A stretch of DNA of 64,000 bases from Curtobacterium sp. VKM Ac-1376 (GTDB lineage Bacteria; Actinomycetota; Actinomycetes; Actinomycetales; Microbacteriaceae), in the NCBI RefSeq assembly GCF_015351025.1, contig NZ_JADKRV010000010.1, positions 62,001-126,000 on the forward strand, in the 5' to 3' direction. The notes below the pieces were generated by a model. It saw only the letters and a list, made by a program, of their open reading frames with translations. It made no database searches and was not told the origin of the DNA. Position numbers and translations under genes: made by a program. This document shows positions 34,193 through 42,285 of this stretch, piece after piece (position 1 is the stretch's first letter; the number at the start of each line of letters is the position of its first letter).

Positions 34193-34243
34193 TCCCACTA
34201 TCTGGGAGTTACAGTCACATTTCGGGCGAATCCTCCCTAGGCT
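34193..34243. promoter_or_regulatory. Divergent OPT/iclR control region with dyad and -10 box
   Basis: TCCCA (34193-34197) and TGGGA (34203-34207) form a short inverted repeat spaced by five bases, a size that suits an IclR-type dimer site. TAGGCT (34238-34243) ends six bases before the iclR GTG, indicating a leaderless promoter. The whole gap between the divergent genes is 99 bp. Confidence 0.4.
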
Positions 34244-34249
34244 GCCGGT

Positions 34250-35086
34250 GTGCCGACTCCCTCTCCGACACCGCTGCAGACCGTCGATCGAGCGCTCGAG
34301 GTCTTGCTGTCCTTCGACGAGTACCGCAAGGAGTGGGGCGTGCTGGAGCTCGCCGAGGAGTTCGGACTGACCCGCTCGACAGCACAGCGCCTGCTCGCCG
34401 CTCTCGCCGCCCGCGGGTTCCTGCACGCCGATCCGCACACCCGGCGCTACCGCCTCGGCCCGGCCATCTGGAAGACCGCGGCGATGTGGGAACGCGGTGG
34501 TGGACTCGCAGCCCTGAGCGAGCCGTTCCTCGCGGACCTCGCCCGCGAGACCGACCGGACGGCGCTGTTCTGCACGCCCGACGGCGCCTACGTTCGCTGC
34601 ATCACCGCAGTGGACGGTGTCGACGGCCCCCGGCGGGCGCACCCGTACATCGGCGACGTCTTCCCCGCCCACGCCGGGGCCACCTCGCGCGCGTACTTCG
34701 CGTTCCTGGTGCCGACCGAACGCTCAGCCCTGCTGCACGGACGCCCCTCGGCAAGGTACTCGGAGCTGACCGAAGTCGACGAGGACGCACTCCGTCAGCT
34801 CTTCGACGGCACGGTGCTGGGCGGGTACGCCGCCTCCGAGGGCGAGTTCGACGCCACATCACGCGCGATCGCCGTGCCGGTCTTCGCCGGTCGTCGGCCC
34901 GTCGGCTCGCTGTCACTGCTCGAGGACAAGACGACCGAGCACGACGACCTCTTGATCGACGCGCTCCCCACCCTCCGCACCACGGCCGACGCGCTGAGCG
35001 ACCTCCTCTCGAACCGGCCGCCCGCCGCTCCCCGACGGGACTGGCGGCGTGGCCGGGGCACCACATCGACGAACGGACCCCGATGA
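34250..35086 (+). CDS. IclR-family transcriptional regulator
   Basis: The 278-residue protein has an N-terminal winged helix (TVDRALEVLLSF, then LAEEFGLTRSTAQRLLAALAARGFL, residues 10-60) and the IclR effector domain with YVRCITAVDG, PAHAGATSRAYFAF and a C-terminal SRAIAVPVFAGRRPVGSLSL. The last 25 residues are Arg/Pro-rich and may be disordered. It overlaps the peptidase E gene by four bases (ATGA) and diverges from the OPT transporter, so it probably controls both arms of the cluster. Confidence 0.9.
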   Translation: MPTPSPTPLQTVDRALEVLLSFDEYRKEWGVLELAEEFGLTRSTAQRLLAALAARGFLHADPHTRRYRLGPAIWKTAAMWERGGGLAALSEPFLADLARETDRTALFCTPDGAYVRCITAVDGVDGPRRAHPYIGDVFPAHAGATSRAYFAFLVPTERSALLHGRPSARYSELTEVDEDALRQLFDGTVLGGYAASEGEFDATSRAIAVPVFAGRRPVGSLSLLEDKTTEHDDLLIDALPTLRTTADALSDLLSNRPPAAPRRDWRRGRGTTSTNGPR

Positions 35087-35844
35087 CCCAGGCCCTCCTC
35101 TTCTCCAACTCGACCAACCACGGCGGCGCGTACCTCGGGCACGCCCTGGACGTCCTCGCCGACCACTACGACGGCGTCGCAGAGGTCCTGTTCGCGCCGT
35201 GGGCCCTCGCCAATCACGACCAGTACGTGGAGCGGGTCGCACCGGCGTTCCGATCGATCGGCATCAGCGTTCGCGGACTCCACACCATCGATGACCCCGC
35301 CGCGGCCGTGAGGGATGCAGATGCCCTCTACGTCGGCGGCGGAAACACCTTTCGACTGACCGCCGCGCTGCACCGTCACGGCCTCATCGACGCCATCCGC
35401 ACAGCAGCGGTCAACGGCGGACTCCGCTACGGCGGAGCAAGTGCTGGCACAGTCGTCGCGGCTCCGACAATGCGCACCACGAACGACATGCCGATCGCTG
35501 AACCCACGTCATTCACGACGCTCGGCCTTGTGCCTTTCCAGATCAACCCGCACTACCTCGACGCTGACCCGACCTCGACCCACGCTGGTGAGACCCGCGA
35601 GCAACGACTCGCCGAGTTCCTCGAACAGAACGACGCCGCCGTCCTCGGCCTGCGAGAAGGCACCTGGCTCCAACTCAAACCAGAGAGCGACGGGCAGAAC
35701 TCCGCAACCATCGGCGGGCACCCGACCTTGCACAGCGCAGCAGGCCCAGCCGTGCTCCTGCAACGCGGACACCCCATACGCGAAGTCGCCGGCGACGTCT
35801 CCGAACTACTCCACCTCATCCCGCGATACGACACGGCCATCTAG
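35083..35844 (+). CDS. pepE: Peptidase E (alpha-aspartyl dipeptidase, S51)
   Basis: A 253-residue cytoplasmic serine peptidase expected to cleave N-terminal Asp from dipeptides. Ser120 in YGGASAGT, His157 in NPHY and Glu192 in LREGT fall at the same positions as the Ser120-His157-Glu192 triad of Salmonella peptidase E. YVGGGNTFRL is the conserved glycine loop before the nucleophile. It is coupled to the IclR gene and sits in a cluster with a peptide-type transporter. The final third uses slightly more A/T codons than neighbours. Confidence 0.92.
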   Translation: MTQALLFSNSTNHGGAYLGHALDVLADHYDGVAEVLFAPWALANHDQYVERVAPAFRSIGISVRGLHTIDDPAAAVRDADALYVGGGNTFRLTAALHRHGLIDAIRTAAVNGGLRYGGASAGTVVAAPTMRTTNDMPIAEPTSFTTLGLVPFQINPHYLDADPTSTHAGETREQRLAEFLEQNDAAVLGLREGTWLQLKPESDGQNSATIGGHPTLHSAAGPAVLLQRGHPIREVAGDVSELLHLIPRYDTAI

Positions 35845-35998
35845 CCCACGGCCACACCATCACGCGAGGCGGACAGCCCGACGTGAGGTTTGAGCCCGGC
35901 AGACCCCGCCACGTGCGACGCCGATAGCGGTCTCTTATGTCAGCACGATTGGCGAGGACGGCAGCCCTGCAGACAGGGACGTCGTCGCACCTGCCCTT

Positions 35999-38452
35999 TC
36001 AGTCAATTCCGAGATCATCTCCCAGATCCTCAGTTACACCATCGAGCGACGCCTCACCTGTTGTGAGCTGACGCACACGGCTTGCGAGGCGGCGCTGCAC
36101 CGCCTGGATCTGCGGGTCACCGTTTTCGCGCTCATATTGCGTGAGCAACTGGATTGCATCATCCACCGCACTGAAATCGTTGTACCGCTCAGCCAGAGAC
36201 AGCCCAATCTCCCCCAGGGTCTTATAACTGTACAGATCCGACCCGTACCTCGCAATACACGAATTGATCGTATTCAAGGCGTCTAGCAGGATTGCATGCC
36301 TATCCGAGTCTTCGACAAGCGTTATAACCTCCGACTTACGAAGCGCCACCTGTGCCTTATACCTTTGCAGGACCGCATCGGTACCATTCACGCGCTCGGC
36401 TACCGCAATCTCGTTGCTCGCTTCGGGCAGCATGTCTCGAGACAGGAACAGCTTTGCGAGTCGCCGTCGGGGTGTCCTATGGGCAGGGATGACATCGATA
36501 AGACGCCTGTACGCCGCGATCTGATCTCCAAAACTCGTCAAACGAGCTATGCCCAGGCCTTCGGTAGCAAGCGCGACCGCCGTTTCCATCTCGATGTCTA
36601 CACTTGGGTTCAAGCCGTTGATCAGGTCAAAAAATAGATTACGAATCTCGTCTTGATCAGCAAACTTAACACGCGCGATCACGGTAGCGATGACGTCATG
36701 TCTTGTCTCCCACCCGAATATGCCTCTTCCGCCATCGATGACATGCTCAAAGACTACGCCTTCAAGTTGCGCCAGGACCGCGTCGAGTGATGTTGCGTCT
36801 AGGCCTAAAAGGCGCAGAATAAGCTGCCTATGCACGTGGCCGCCAAGTGCTTGCACCGCGGCCACGTATCGGTATACCTCGCGTGCATCTTGACTGAGCG
36901 TGAAATACTCTTGCAAGAGAAGATCGTCGAGGTTATCGTTGGCGAAGATATTCTTTAGGCAAACGAACATCTCTGAACTGCACTTATTCTTCAAGCGCGA
37001 GAGGCGCGCGCCTCGACTGAGGTGAAGGAAGCTCTGCTCAACAAGTTGCTTGATCTCCGGACGGCGATCGAGCAACGCGACAAGTTCATCGAGGTCGCTG
37101 CGCTCGAGGACAGAAAGGCGAACATTGCTACCACGGGAGAAAAATCCCGGCGATTTTCGCGATACTTTCCATCGGGCGGCGTCCACAGTGACGACCACTC
37201 GCAAGCTCGGGCGGTCGAGCCCTGCGAGTGCATCAACGAGCTTGTTGACCTCCCTCAAATGGCGATAGCAGTCGTCGATCAGAAGCACGCCATCTTGACC
37301 TGCTTCACGGAGCCGCTTTTCGGCGTCCAACCATGAAGCTACATCGAGTGGAACGTCGGGACGGTGCTCCCAAGTGGGTACGCCACGTTGCGACAACTCC
37401 AGCATGAACGCGCGGGCGAGAGAAGTTTTACCAACTCCCCGCGCGCCTTCAACGACATGGAAATACCCCCGCGCACCCTTGAATGCGTCTCGCATTCGGT
37501 GCTGCGCCACCCGCGATATTGTCAGGCCCTGTTTGATATCGGCATAAGATGCCGGCGATCCGTTGAATAGCTTGGTAACGTTCGTCTCCAGCGCTGTTGC
37601 ATGAGTGACATCAATAGTGGTCACTACTAGGGAAGCTGATAGCAGTGAACTACCGCTGGACGTGGAGTACGCTCTCGTCTCTCGAGTCTTTCCGGCACCG
37701 ATGAGAGCCAAGAGAAAAGTGTCCAGGTCCGCGTGGACTACTTCCAAGCCGATGCGGGTATACAACTCAGCACGGTCAGCGTCGTATTGGTGCACCAGTA
37801 AGAAAACGCGCGTGTTGACGCCCTCGGCGCGAAGAGCGACAACTTGCTTAGCGAGCTCTTTCAGGTGCCGGTCCGCAAGTGACTGACCAATGATGACAGT
37901 GTCCCCTGTGAACATGTCCCCTTGCAGGGAATTGAAGAGTGTCTGTCGATATCGCTCAAAATCGTCGTAATCACTCTCGGTAATCAGCATTCGGCTTCTA
38001 TGCCCGTCTGCCGAATCCTGCGTGACGCAGCCGTGAATCTTGTAAAGGGAGGTAACTTCCTGCGTCCTTGGTTTCCCTATATCAAAGTTAGAGCGATAAA
38101 CGTCGATGGACCGTCCGAATTGTAGGTACGCCTGTTCCACCAAGGTGTCGAAATTGGTGGTGTAGATGGACAACCAGTCGAAGTTTGGGAGTGCAAGCAG
38201 ACCCGAAGTTGGGTGCAATCCTTTGAGCGCCGAGCGAACCTCGGCCACCAGCGCGGGCCGACCCTTGCGATTCTCTACGAGTTGAGCCACCTCTGCCAGC
38301 TCGGCTTCATCTGGATCGAGATGGATGAGCCGTCCAAGCCGCCGGGCAAGGACGGCACCACTCGGTGCTCCGGAAGGAATGGACGCACCTGCTCCGAAGA
38401 GCAGGGCGGTGCGAGTGGGCGTCAGGGTCTGCGCCAGCTCATGAACATCCAT
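35999..38452 (-). CDS. SIR2 - STAND NTPase protein, putative anti-phage sensor (Avs5-like)
   Basis: The 817-residue protein has three parts. Residues 10-250 are a SIR2 NAD-binding domain: GAGAS (20-24), TTNFD (98-102), KIHG with the catalytic-type His140, and IIGQS (187-191). Residues 320-560 hold a P-loop NTPase: Walker A GARGVGKTS (336-344), Walker B VLLIDD (389-394) and a winged-helix-like segment. The rest is helical and may form TPR-like repeats. The order SIR2, STAND, repeats is that of Avs5-type defence proteins, in which the repeats sense a phage protein and SIR2 depletes NAD+. Atypical codon use supports horizontal origin. No partner gene is adjacent. Confidence 0.8.
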   Translation of the reverse strand: MDVHELAQTLTPTRTALLFGAGASIPSGAPSGAVLARRLGRLIHLDPDEAELAEVAQLVENRKGRPALVAEVRSALKGLHPTSGLLALPNFDWLSIYTTNFDTLVEQAYLQFGRSIDVYRSNFDIGKPRTQEVTSLYKIHGCVTQDSADGHRSRMLITESDYDDFERYRQTLFNSLQGDMFTGDTVIIGQSLADRHLKELAKQVVALRAEGVNTRVFLLVHQYDADRAELYTRIGLEVVHADLDTFLLALIGAGKTRETRAYSTSSGSSLLSASLVVTTIDVTHATALETNVTKLFNGSPASYADIKQGLTISRVAQHRMRDAFKGARGYFHVVEGARGVGKTSLARAFMLELSQRGVPTWEHRPDVPLDVASWLDAEKRLREAGQDGVLLIDDCYRHLREVNKLVDALAGLDRPSLRVVVTVDAARWKVSRKSPGFFSRGSNVRLSVLERSDLDELVALLDRRPEIKQLVEQSFLHLSRGARLSRLKNKCSSEMFVCLKNIFANDNLDDLLLQEYFTLSQDAREVYRYVAAVQALGGHVHRQLILRLLGLDATSLDAVLAQLEGVVFEHVIDGGRGIFGWETRHDVIATVIARVKFADQDEIRNLFFDLINGLNPSVDIEMETAVALATEGLGIARLTSFGDQIAAYRRLIDVIPAHRTPRRRLAKLFLSRDMLPEASNEIAVAERVNGTDAVLQRYKAQVALRKSEVITLVEDSDRHAILLDALNTINSCIARYGSDLYSYKTLGEIGLSLAERYNDFSAVDDAIQLLTQYERENGDPQIQAVQRRLASRVRQLTTGEASLDGVTEDLGDDLGID

Positions 38453-38814
38453 AGTTACCTCAATGATCAGGGCTCGGGACCCCGCGATGGCGGCTACCGA
38501 CGTTGGCAGCCGGGGAAACTTTACCCGCCCCGACTACGATTTCGAGACTCGCTCATACTCGGCCGTCGTTTGGCGAGTAGGACGCCGAAGTCAAGAGCGC
38601 TGCAGTAGCACTGCATCCCTCGCCCCTCTATGCGCGACGGAATCGCCCCGCAACGTCCCAGGAGCTTGGTCGGCTCTGCCGCGTTGGGGTATGCCCCAAC
38701 GCCACAGCGGTTCCCCCGCGCAAAACGTGTTGTTCTGAGGTTGAGCTAGGACGTTCAACCACAGGAGTGCGCGCAGGTCTAGACCCCACGCCGCACCCTC
38801 ACCGAGCCGATGTG
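38453..38814. other. Gene-free 362 bp between SIR2-STAND and lacI-type genes
   Basis: I see no credible coding sequence here; short open frames lack ribosome sites and coding bias. It should hold the promoter of the SIR2-STAND gene (a GAGG-type ribosome site lies just upstream of ATG 38452) and the terminator of the lacI-type gene, plus one edge of the A+T-richer island. Confidence 0.6.
38682..38703 (-). terminator. Hairpin downstream of the lacI-type gene
   Basis: GCGTTGGGG (38682-38690) pairs perfectly with CCCCAACGC (38695-38703) around a TATG loop. It lies about 110 bp past the lacI-type stop codon in the direction of transcription. Confidence 0.5.
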
Positions 38815-39957
38815 TCAGTGGGTGCGAGTGTCCGGCGGCGGCCCCGTCGTGTCCCCCACCCGCAACTCCGAGGTGAACGATGCGGGCTGCGGCTCCGCCC
38901 CCTCGAGCATGGCCAGGGCGGCGCGGGCCGCGGCCTGGCCCTTCTGCACGAAGGGCTGCACCAGGGTGGTCAGGTGCCGGATCGGGGTGCGGTGGAGCAG
39001 GCTGTCGTCCACCGTGATCCCGTCGAACCCGACGACGCTGACGTCCTCGGGGACACGGAGTCCGGCGTCGAGTGCGGCCGAGATCACACCGACGGCGATC
39101 AGGTCACTCTGGGCGATGACGGCGGTGGGGCGGGGGCCATCAGGGGCGAAGAGGTCGGTGCCGGCAAGACGCCCCTCTTCCACCGAGCTGCCGGCGGTCT
39201 CGATCGCGACGGCGTCCGGGTAGACCCCCCGCACACCACGCAGTCGTTCGAGTGTGGTGAAGGCGATGCCCTCCGCCTGCCGGGCTGCGTCGATGGGGCC
39301 ACGGCGACGTGCGGCATCGAGGGGCAGGGTCACCACGGTCACGTCCTGGTGGCCGAGCTCCTGCAGGTACGCAGCGGCACGGCGTGAAGCGTCCCGGTTG
39401 TCGAGCTGGACGGGGACGGCGCCCTCGATCTCGTCCGCCTCGATCGCGACGACGGGGATCTGCCGACGGCGCAACACGGCGACGGCGGGGTCGATCCGGA
39501 CGTTGCACCCGACGAGCACGACGGCGTCCATCGGGGCATCGACCAACGGGCCGGCGCTCTGCTCGTCGTCGAGCGGACTCCGCACCAGAAGTAGGGACAC
39601 ACCCGCGGCACCCGCGACCTCGGCGATGCCGTCGAGCGTCAGGACGTTGACCGGATCGCGAAAGGCGTCGCTCAGGCGCTCGTCCATCACGACACCGATG
39701 ACGCCGGAGCGACCGCGGCGCAGGGAACGAGCGCGGGGATCGGGGCCGCCGTAACCGAGGTCGGCGGCGGCGGCGAGCACGCGGGCCTTGGCGTCCTCGG
39801 ACACCGGGCCGAGACCACTGAACGCGAGCGATGCCGTCGACGGCGCGACCCCGGCAGCACGGGCGACCGCGGCCAGCGTCGGGCGCGACGGACGTAGCGC
39901 GCCGTCGCGGGAGGGCTTCGTCCGCGACGCGCCGGGTGCTGTTGCCGCCTCGTCCAT
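38815..39957 (-). CDS. LacI-family transcriptional regulator
   Basis: The 380-residue protein has a LacI helix-turn-helix at residues 27-48 (TLAAVARAAGVAPSTASLAFSG) and hinge wording AAAADLGYGGPDPRARSLRRG, then a periplasmic-binding-like effector domain (IGVVMDERLS, PVVAIEADE, DVSVVGFDG). A 25-residue extension precedes the HTH. It diverges from an MFS transporter across 103 bp that contains a perfect palindromic operator, so it probably represses both genes. A TACGCT -10-like box lies eight bases before its ATG. Confidence 0.9.
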   Translation of the reverse strand: MDEAATAPGASRTKPSRDGALRPSRPTLAAVARAAGVAPSTASLAFSGLGPVSEDAKARVLAAAADLGYGGPDPRARSLRRGRSGVIGVVMDERLSDAFRDPVNVLTLDGIAEVAGAAGVSLLLVRSPLDDEQSAGPLVDAPMDAVVLVGCNVRIDPAVAVLRRRQIPVVAIEADEIEGAVPVQLDNRDASRRAAAYLQELGHQDVTVVTLPLDAARRRGPIDAARQAEGIAFTTLERLRGVRGVYPDAVAIETAGSSVEEGRLAGTDLFAPDGPRPTAVIAQSDLIAVGVISAALDAGLRVPEDVSVVGFDGITVDDSLLHRTPIRHLTTLVQPFVQKGQAAARAALAMLEGAEPQPASFTSELRVGDTTGPPPDTRTH

Positions 39958-39984
39958 CGCCCGTTAGCGTAACCGGAACGAGCA

Positions 39985-40000
39985 GTCGAATCGATTCGAC
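39985..40000. promoter_or_regulatory. Predicted LacI-family operator
   Basis: GTCGAATCGATTCGAC is a perfect 16 bp palindrome with the central CG step typical of LacI-family operators. It lies between the divergent lacI-type and MFS genes, 28 bp upstream of the regulator's own start and about 60-70 bp before the MFS start. Confidence 0.65.
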
Positions 40001-40060
40001 CATCGCAACACAAGCATCACCAGGCACCAGAACGCGCACCACCAGGCGCACCGCAGCACG

Positions 40061-41395
40061 ATGGGAACCACCATGACGACGCCGTCCACCCGCACCGTCC
40101 CGACCACCAAGGCCTGGATCATCGCGGTGTTCGTGGTGTTCACCCTGTCCGGGCTCGACATCGCGACCTGGCTGGGCCGGATCCCGAGCGTCCGCGACTC
40201 GCTCGGGGCGAGCACCTTCGAGATGGGGATCCTCGTGCTCGGCATGGCCGTCGGCTCGATCGGTGGCCTGACCTTCGCGGGGCACATCGTCGCCAAGCTC
40301 GGTGCCCGTCGGGGCGCGCAGGTGGCTGCGGCCTGCCTGGCGCTCGGCATGATCTTCGTCGGCGTCGCGGTCACCCTCGAGTGGGGCTTCGCGACCATCT
40401 GGATCGCGCTCATCGCCTTCGGGTTCGGCAACGGTCTGTGCGACGTGTCGATGAACGTCTCCGGCGCCGCCGCCGAGAAGGCCGGCGGGCGCACGATCAT
40501 GCCGCTGTTCCATGCCGCGTTCAGCCTCGGCACGCTTGCGGGCGCGGGCCTCGGTGCCCTGGCCGAGCGGTTCGAGATCCCGGTCTCCTGGCACTTCATC
40601 GTCCTGGTCGTCATCACGAGCGCCGCCATGCTCATCGCCGTCGCGAAGTTCCAGGACGAGCACCGCTTCGAGGACCCGGTCTCCACCGACACCAGCCCGA
40701 TCGCGGCACCACTCACCCGCTGGCAGGTCTGGGCGCAGCCCTCGACGCTCCTGATCGGCGTGATCGTGCTCGGCATGGCCCTGGCCGAGGGCTCTGCGAA
40801 CGACTGGCTGCCCCTCGCGATGATCGACGGGCACGGGCTCGACAACGCCGCGGGCGCCGGAGTGCTCACCGTGTTCCTCGCCGCGATGACCGTGGGCCGT
40901 GTCGCCGGCAGCCCGCTGATCGACAGATTCGGTCGCGTGCCGGTGCTTCGCGTCAGTGCCGCCGTCGCGGTCGTCGGCCTCGGCATGCTCATCTTCATCG
41001 ACAACGTGCCGCTCGCGATCGTCGGCGTCGTGCTCTGGGGCCTCGGCGCGAGCCTCGGCTTCCCGATGGGCATGTCCGCCGCGGCCGACGACCCCCGCAC
41101 CGCGGCCGCCAAGGTCAGCGCCGTTGCGACCATCGGGTACGTGGCGTTCCTGGCCGGACCGCCCCTGATCGGGTTCCTCGGCGAGCACATCGGACTGCTC
41201 GGGGCGCTGCTGATCGTCTTCGTGTTCATCATCGCGGCCGGCCTGGCATCGGGTGCCGCCCGTGAGACCGGCGCCGCCGCCCGCCCGACCCGCAAGGGCG
41301 GCGACGGACACGGCGGAGGCGAGCCGCGCCTCCAGGCCGACAGCACCGTCAACGCGACGAGCGCGCCGTCCGGGCAGCGACCCGACGCCGGTTAG
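40061..41395 (+). CDS. MFS transporter (YbjJ/FucP-like)
   Basis: The 444-residue protein has 12 predicted spans. LGRIPSVRDSLGASTFEMGILVLGMAVGSIGG and GNGLCDVSMNVSGAAAEKAGGRTIMPLFHAAFSLG match the YbjJ/fucose-permease-like MFS group, and VLWGLGASLGFPMGMSAAADDP occurs in span 10. The cargo is unknown, possibly a sugar given the LacI neighbour. A hydrophilic 45-residue tail rich in Gly, Ala and Arg follows the last span. The start may be ATG 40061 or ATG 40073. Confidence 0.82.
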   Translation: MGTTMTTPSTRTVPTTKAWIIAVFVVFTLSGLDIATWLGRIPSVRDSLGASTFEMGILVLGMAVGSIGGLTFAGHIVAKLGARRGAQVAAACLALGMIFVGVAVTLEWGFATIWIALIAFGFGNGLCDVSMNVSGAAAEKAGGRTIMPLFHAAFSLGTLAGAGLGALAERFEIPVSWHFIVLVVITSAAMLIAVAKFQDEHRFEDPVSTDTSPIAAPLTRWQVWAQPSTLLIGVIVLGMALAEGSANDWLPLAMIDGHGLDNAAGAGVLTVFLAAMTVGRVAGSPLIDRFGRVPVLRVSAAVAVVGLGMLIFIDNVPLAIVGVVLWGLGASLGFPMGMSAAADDPRTAAAKVSAVATIGYVAFLAGPPLIGFLGEHIGLLGALLIVFVFIIAAGLASGAARETGAAARPTRKGGDGHGGGEPRLQADSTVNATSAPSGQRPDAG

Positions 41396-41398
41396 GCT
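41393..41398 (+). promoter_or_regulatory. -10 box of a leaderless nucS promoter
   Basis: TAGGCT overlaps the MFS stop codon and ends six bases before the nucS GTG at 41405. The same hexamer and spacing precede the iclR gene at 34250. Confidence 0.45.
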
Positions 41399-41404
41399 TC
41401 CGGG

Positions 41405-42100
41405 GTGCGTCTCGTCATCGCCCGGTGCTCCGTCGACTACGCGGGCCGGCTCTCAGCCCACCTGCCGCTCGCGACCCGCCTGCTCATGCTCAAGGCGGAC
41501 GGCTCGCTGCTCGTGCACTCCGACGGCGGCAGCTACAAGCCGCTGAACTGGATGAGCCCGCCCTGCTCGATCGAGATCACCGAGCCGGACGACGAGCAGT
41601 CGAGCGCCGGCATCACGCAGTTGTGGACGGTCACGCAGAAGAAGACGCAGGACAAGATCATCGTGTCCCTGTACGAGGTCGTCGCGGACGAGACCCACGA
41701 CCTCGGCGTCGACCCGGGCCTGGTGAAGGACGGGGTCGAGGCGCACCTGCAGCAGCTGCTGGCCGAGCAGATCGAACTCCTCGGCGACGGCCACACCCTG
41801 GTCCGCCGCGAGTACATGACCGCGATCGGGCCCGTCGACATCCTGGCCCGTGACGACGCCGGGGCAAGCGTCGCGGTCGAGATGAAGCGCAACGCCAACA
41901 TCGACGCGGTCGAGCAGCTCACCCGGTACCTCGAGCTCATGAACCGCGACCCGCACCTGCGTCCGGTGCAGGGCGTGCTGGCGGCGCAGACGGTGGCACC
42001 GCAGGCGCGCACCCTCGCCGAGGACCGCGGCATCCGCGTCCTCGTGCTCGACTACGACGCCATGCGCGGCATCGAGGGCGGGCACACCCGCCTGTTCTGA
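41405..42100 (+). CDS. nucS: Mismatch-specific endonuclease NucS (EndoMS)
   Basis: NucS cuts both strands at mismatched bases and replaces MutS/MutL in many actinobacteria. The 231 residues include the N-terminal dimerisation domain ([16 protein letters not shown]) and a RecB-like nuclease core with Asp145 (GPVDILARD), Glu159 and Lys161 (VAVEMKR) and Gln171. The C-terminal GHTRLF matches the short tail that docks on the sliding clamp. It has no cotranscribed partner and a leaderless-type promoter. Confidence 0.96.
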   Translation: MRLVIARCSVDYAGRLSAHLPLATRLLMLKADGSLLVHSDGGSYKPLNWMSPPCSIEITEPDDEQSSAGITQLWTVTQKKTQDKIIVSLYEVVADETHDLGVDPGLVKDGVEAHLQQLLAEQIELLGDGHTLVRREYMTAIGPVDILARDDAGASVAVEMKRNANIDAVEQLTRYLELMNRDPHLRPVQGVLAAQTVAPQARTLAEDRGIRVLVLDYDAMRGIEGGHTRLF

Positions 42101-42125
42101 GCGGACGACGTCACCGCCACGCCGG

Positions 42126-42189
42126 CGGAACCAGGTTCCGGACACCGCACCGCGCTTCTCCACGGTTCTGTGTCCGGAACCTGGTTCCG
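42126..42189. repeat. Perfect 20 bp inverted repeat with nested GGAACC-n-GGTTCC sites
   Basis: Bases 42126-42145 and 42170-42189 are exact reverse complements separated by 24 nt. Each arm itself contains the dyad GGAACC-A/T-GGTTCC. The element lies 25 bp after nucS and about 96 bp before the HAD gene, on the same strand. It could be a terminator, or two operator sites 44 bp apart. Confidence 0.65.
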
Positions 42190-42285
42190 GACGGACGGAC
42201 CGGTCTGGAGGCGCGGCACCCGCCCGCCCCACCGCCGACGGATCCCGGATGGTCGCCCCCGCGTCCCGGATAGGGTGGGCAGGAC

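Larger units (their letters stand above)
35845..38760. other. A+T-richer island carrying the SIR2-STAND gene
   Basis: Judged by eye, base composition falls to about half G+C from just after pepE to just before the lacI-type gene, against roughly 70 percent on both sides. Codon use in the single large gene changes accordingly. No integrase, transposase, tRNA or clear flanking repeat is visible, so the means of arrival is unknown. Confidence 0.7.

Noticed and set aside
38463-38738. 91-codon open frame beside the SIR2-STAND gene as a possible partner gene
   Set aside because: No ribosome site, no coding bias, and it overlaps a hairpin; it looks like promoter and terminator DNA.
35880-38745. Similar TGAGGTT-TGAGC (left) and TGAGGTTGAGC (right) sequences flanking the low-G+C island, as possible attachment repeats
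   Set aside because: They are short and not identical, and no integrase or tRNA is present; chance similarity is as likely.
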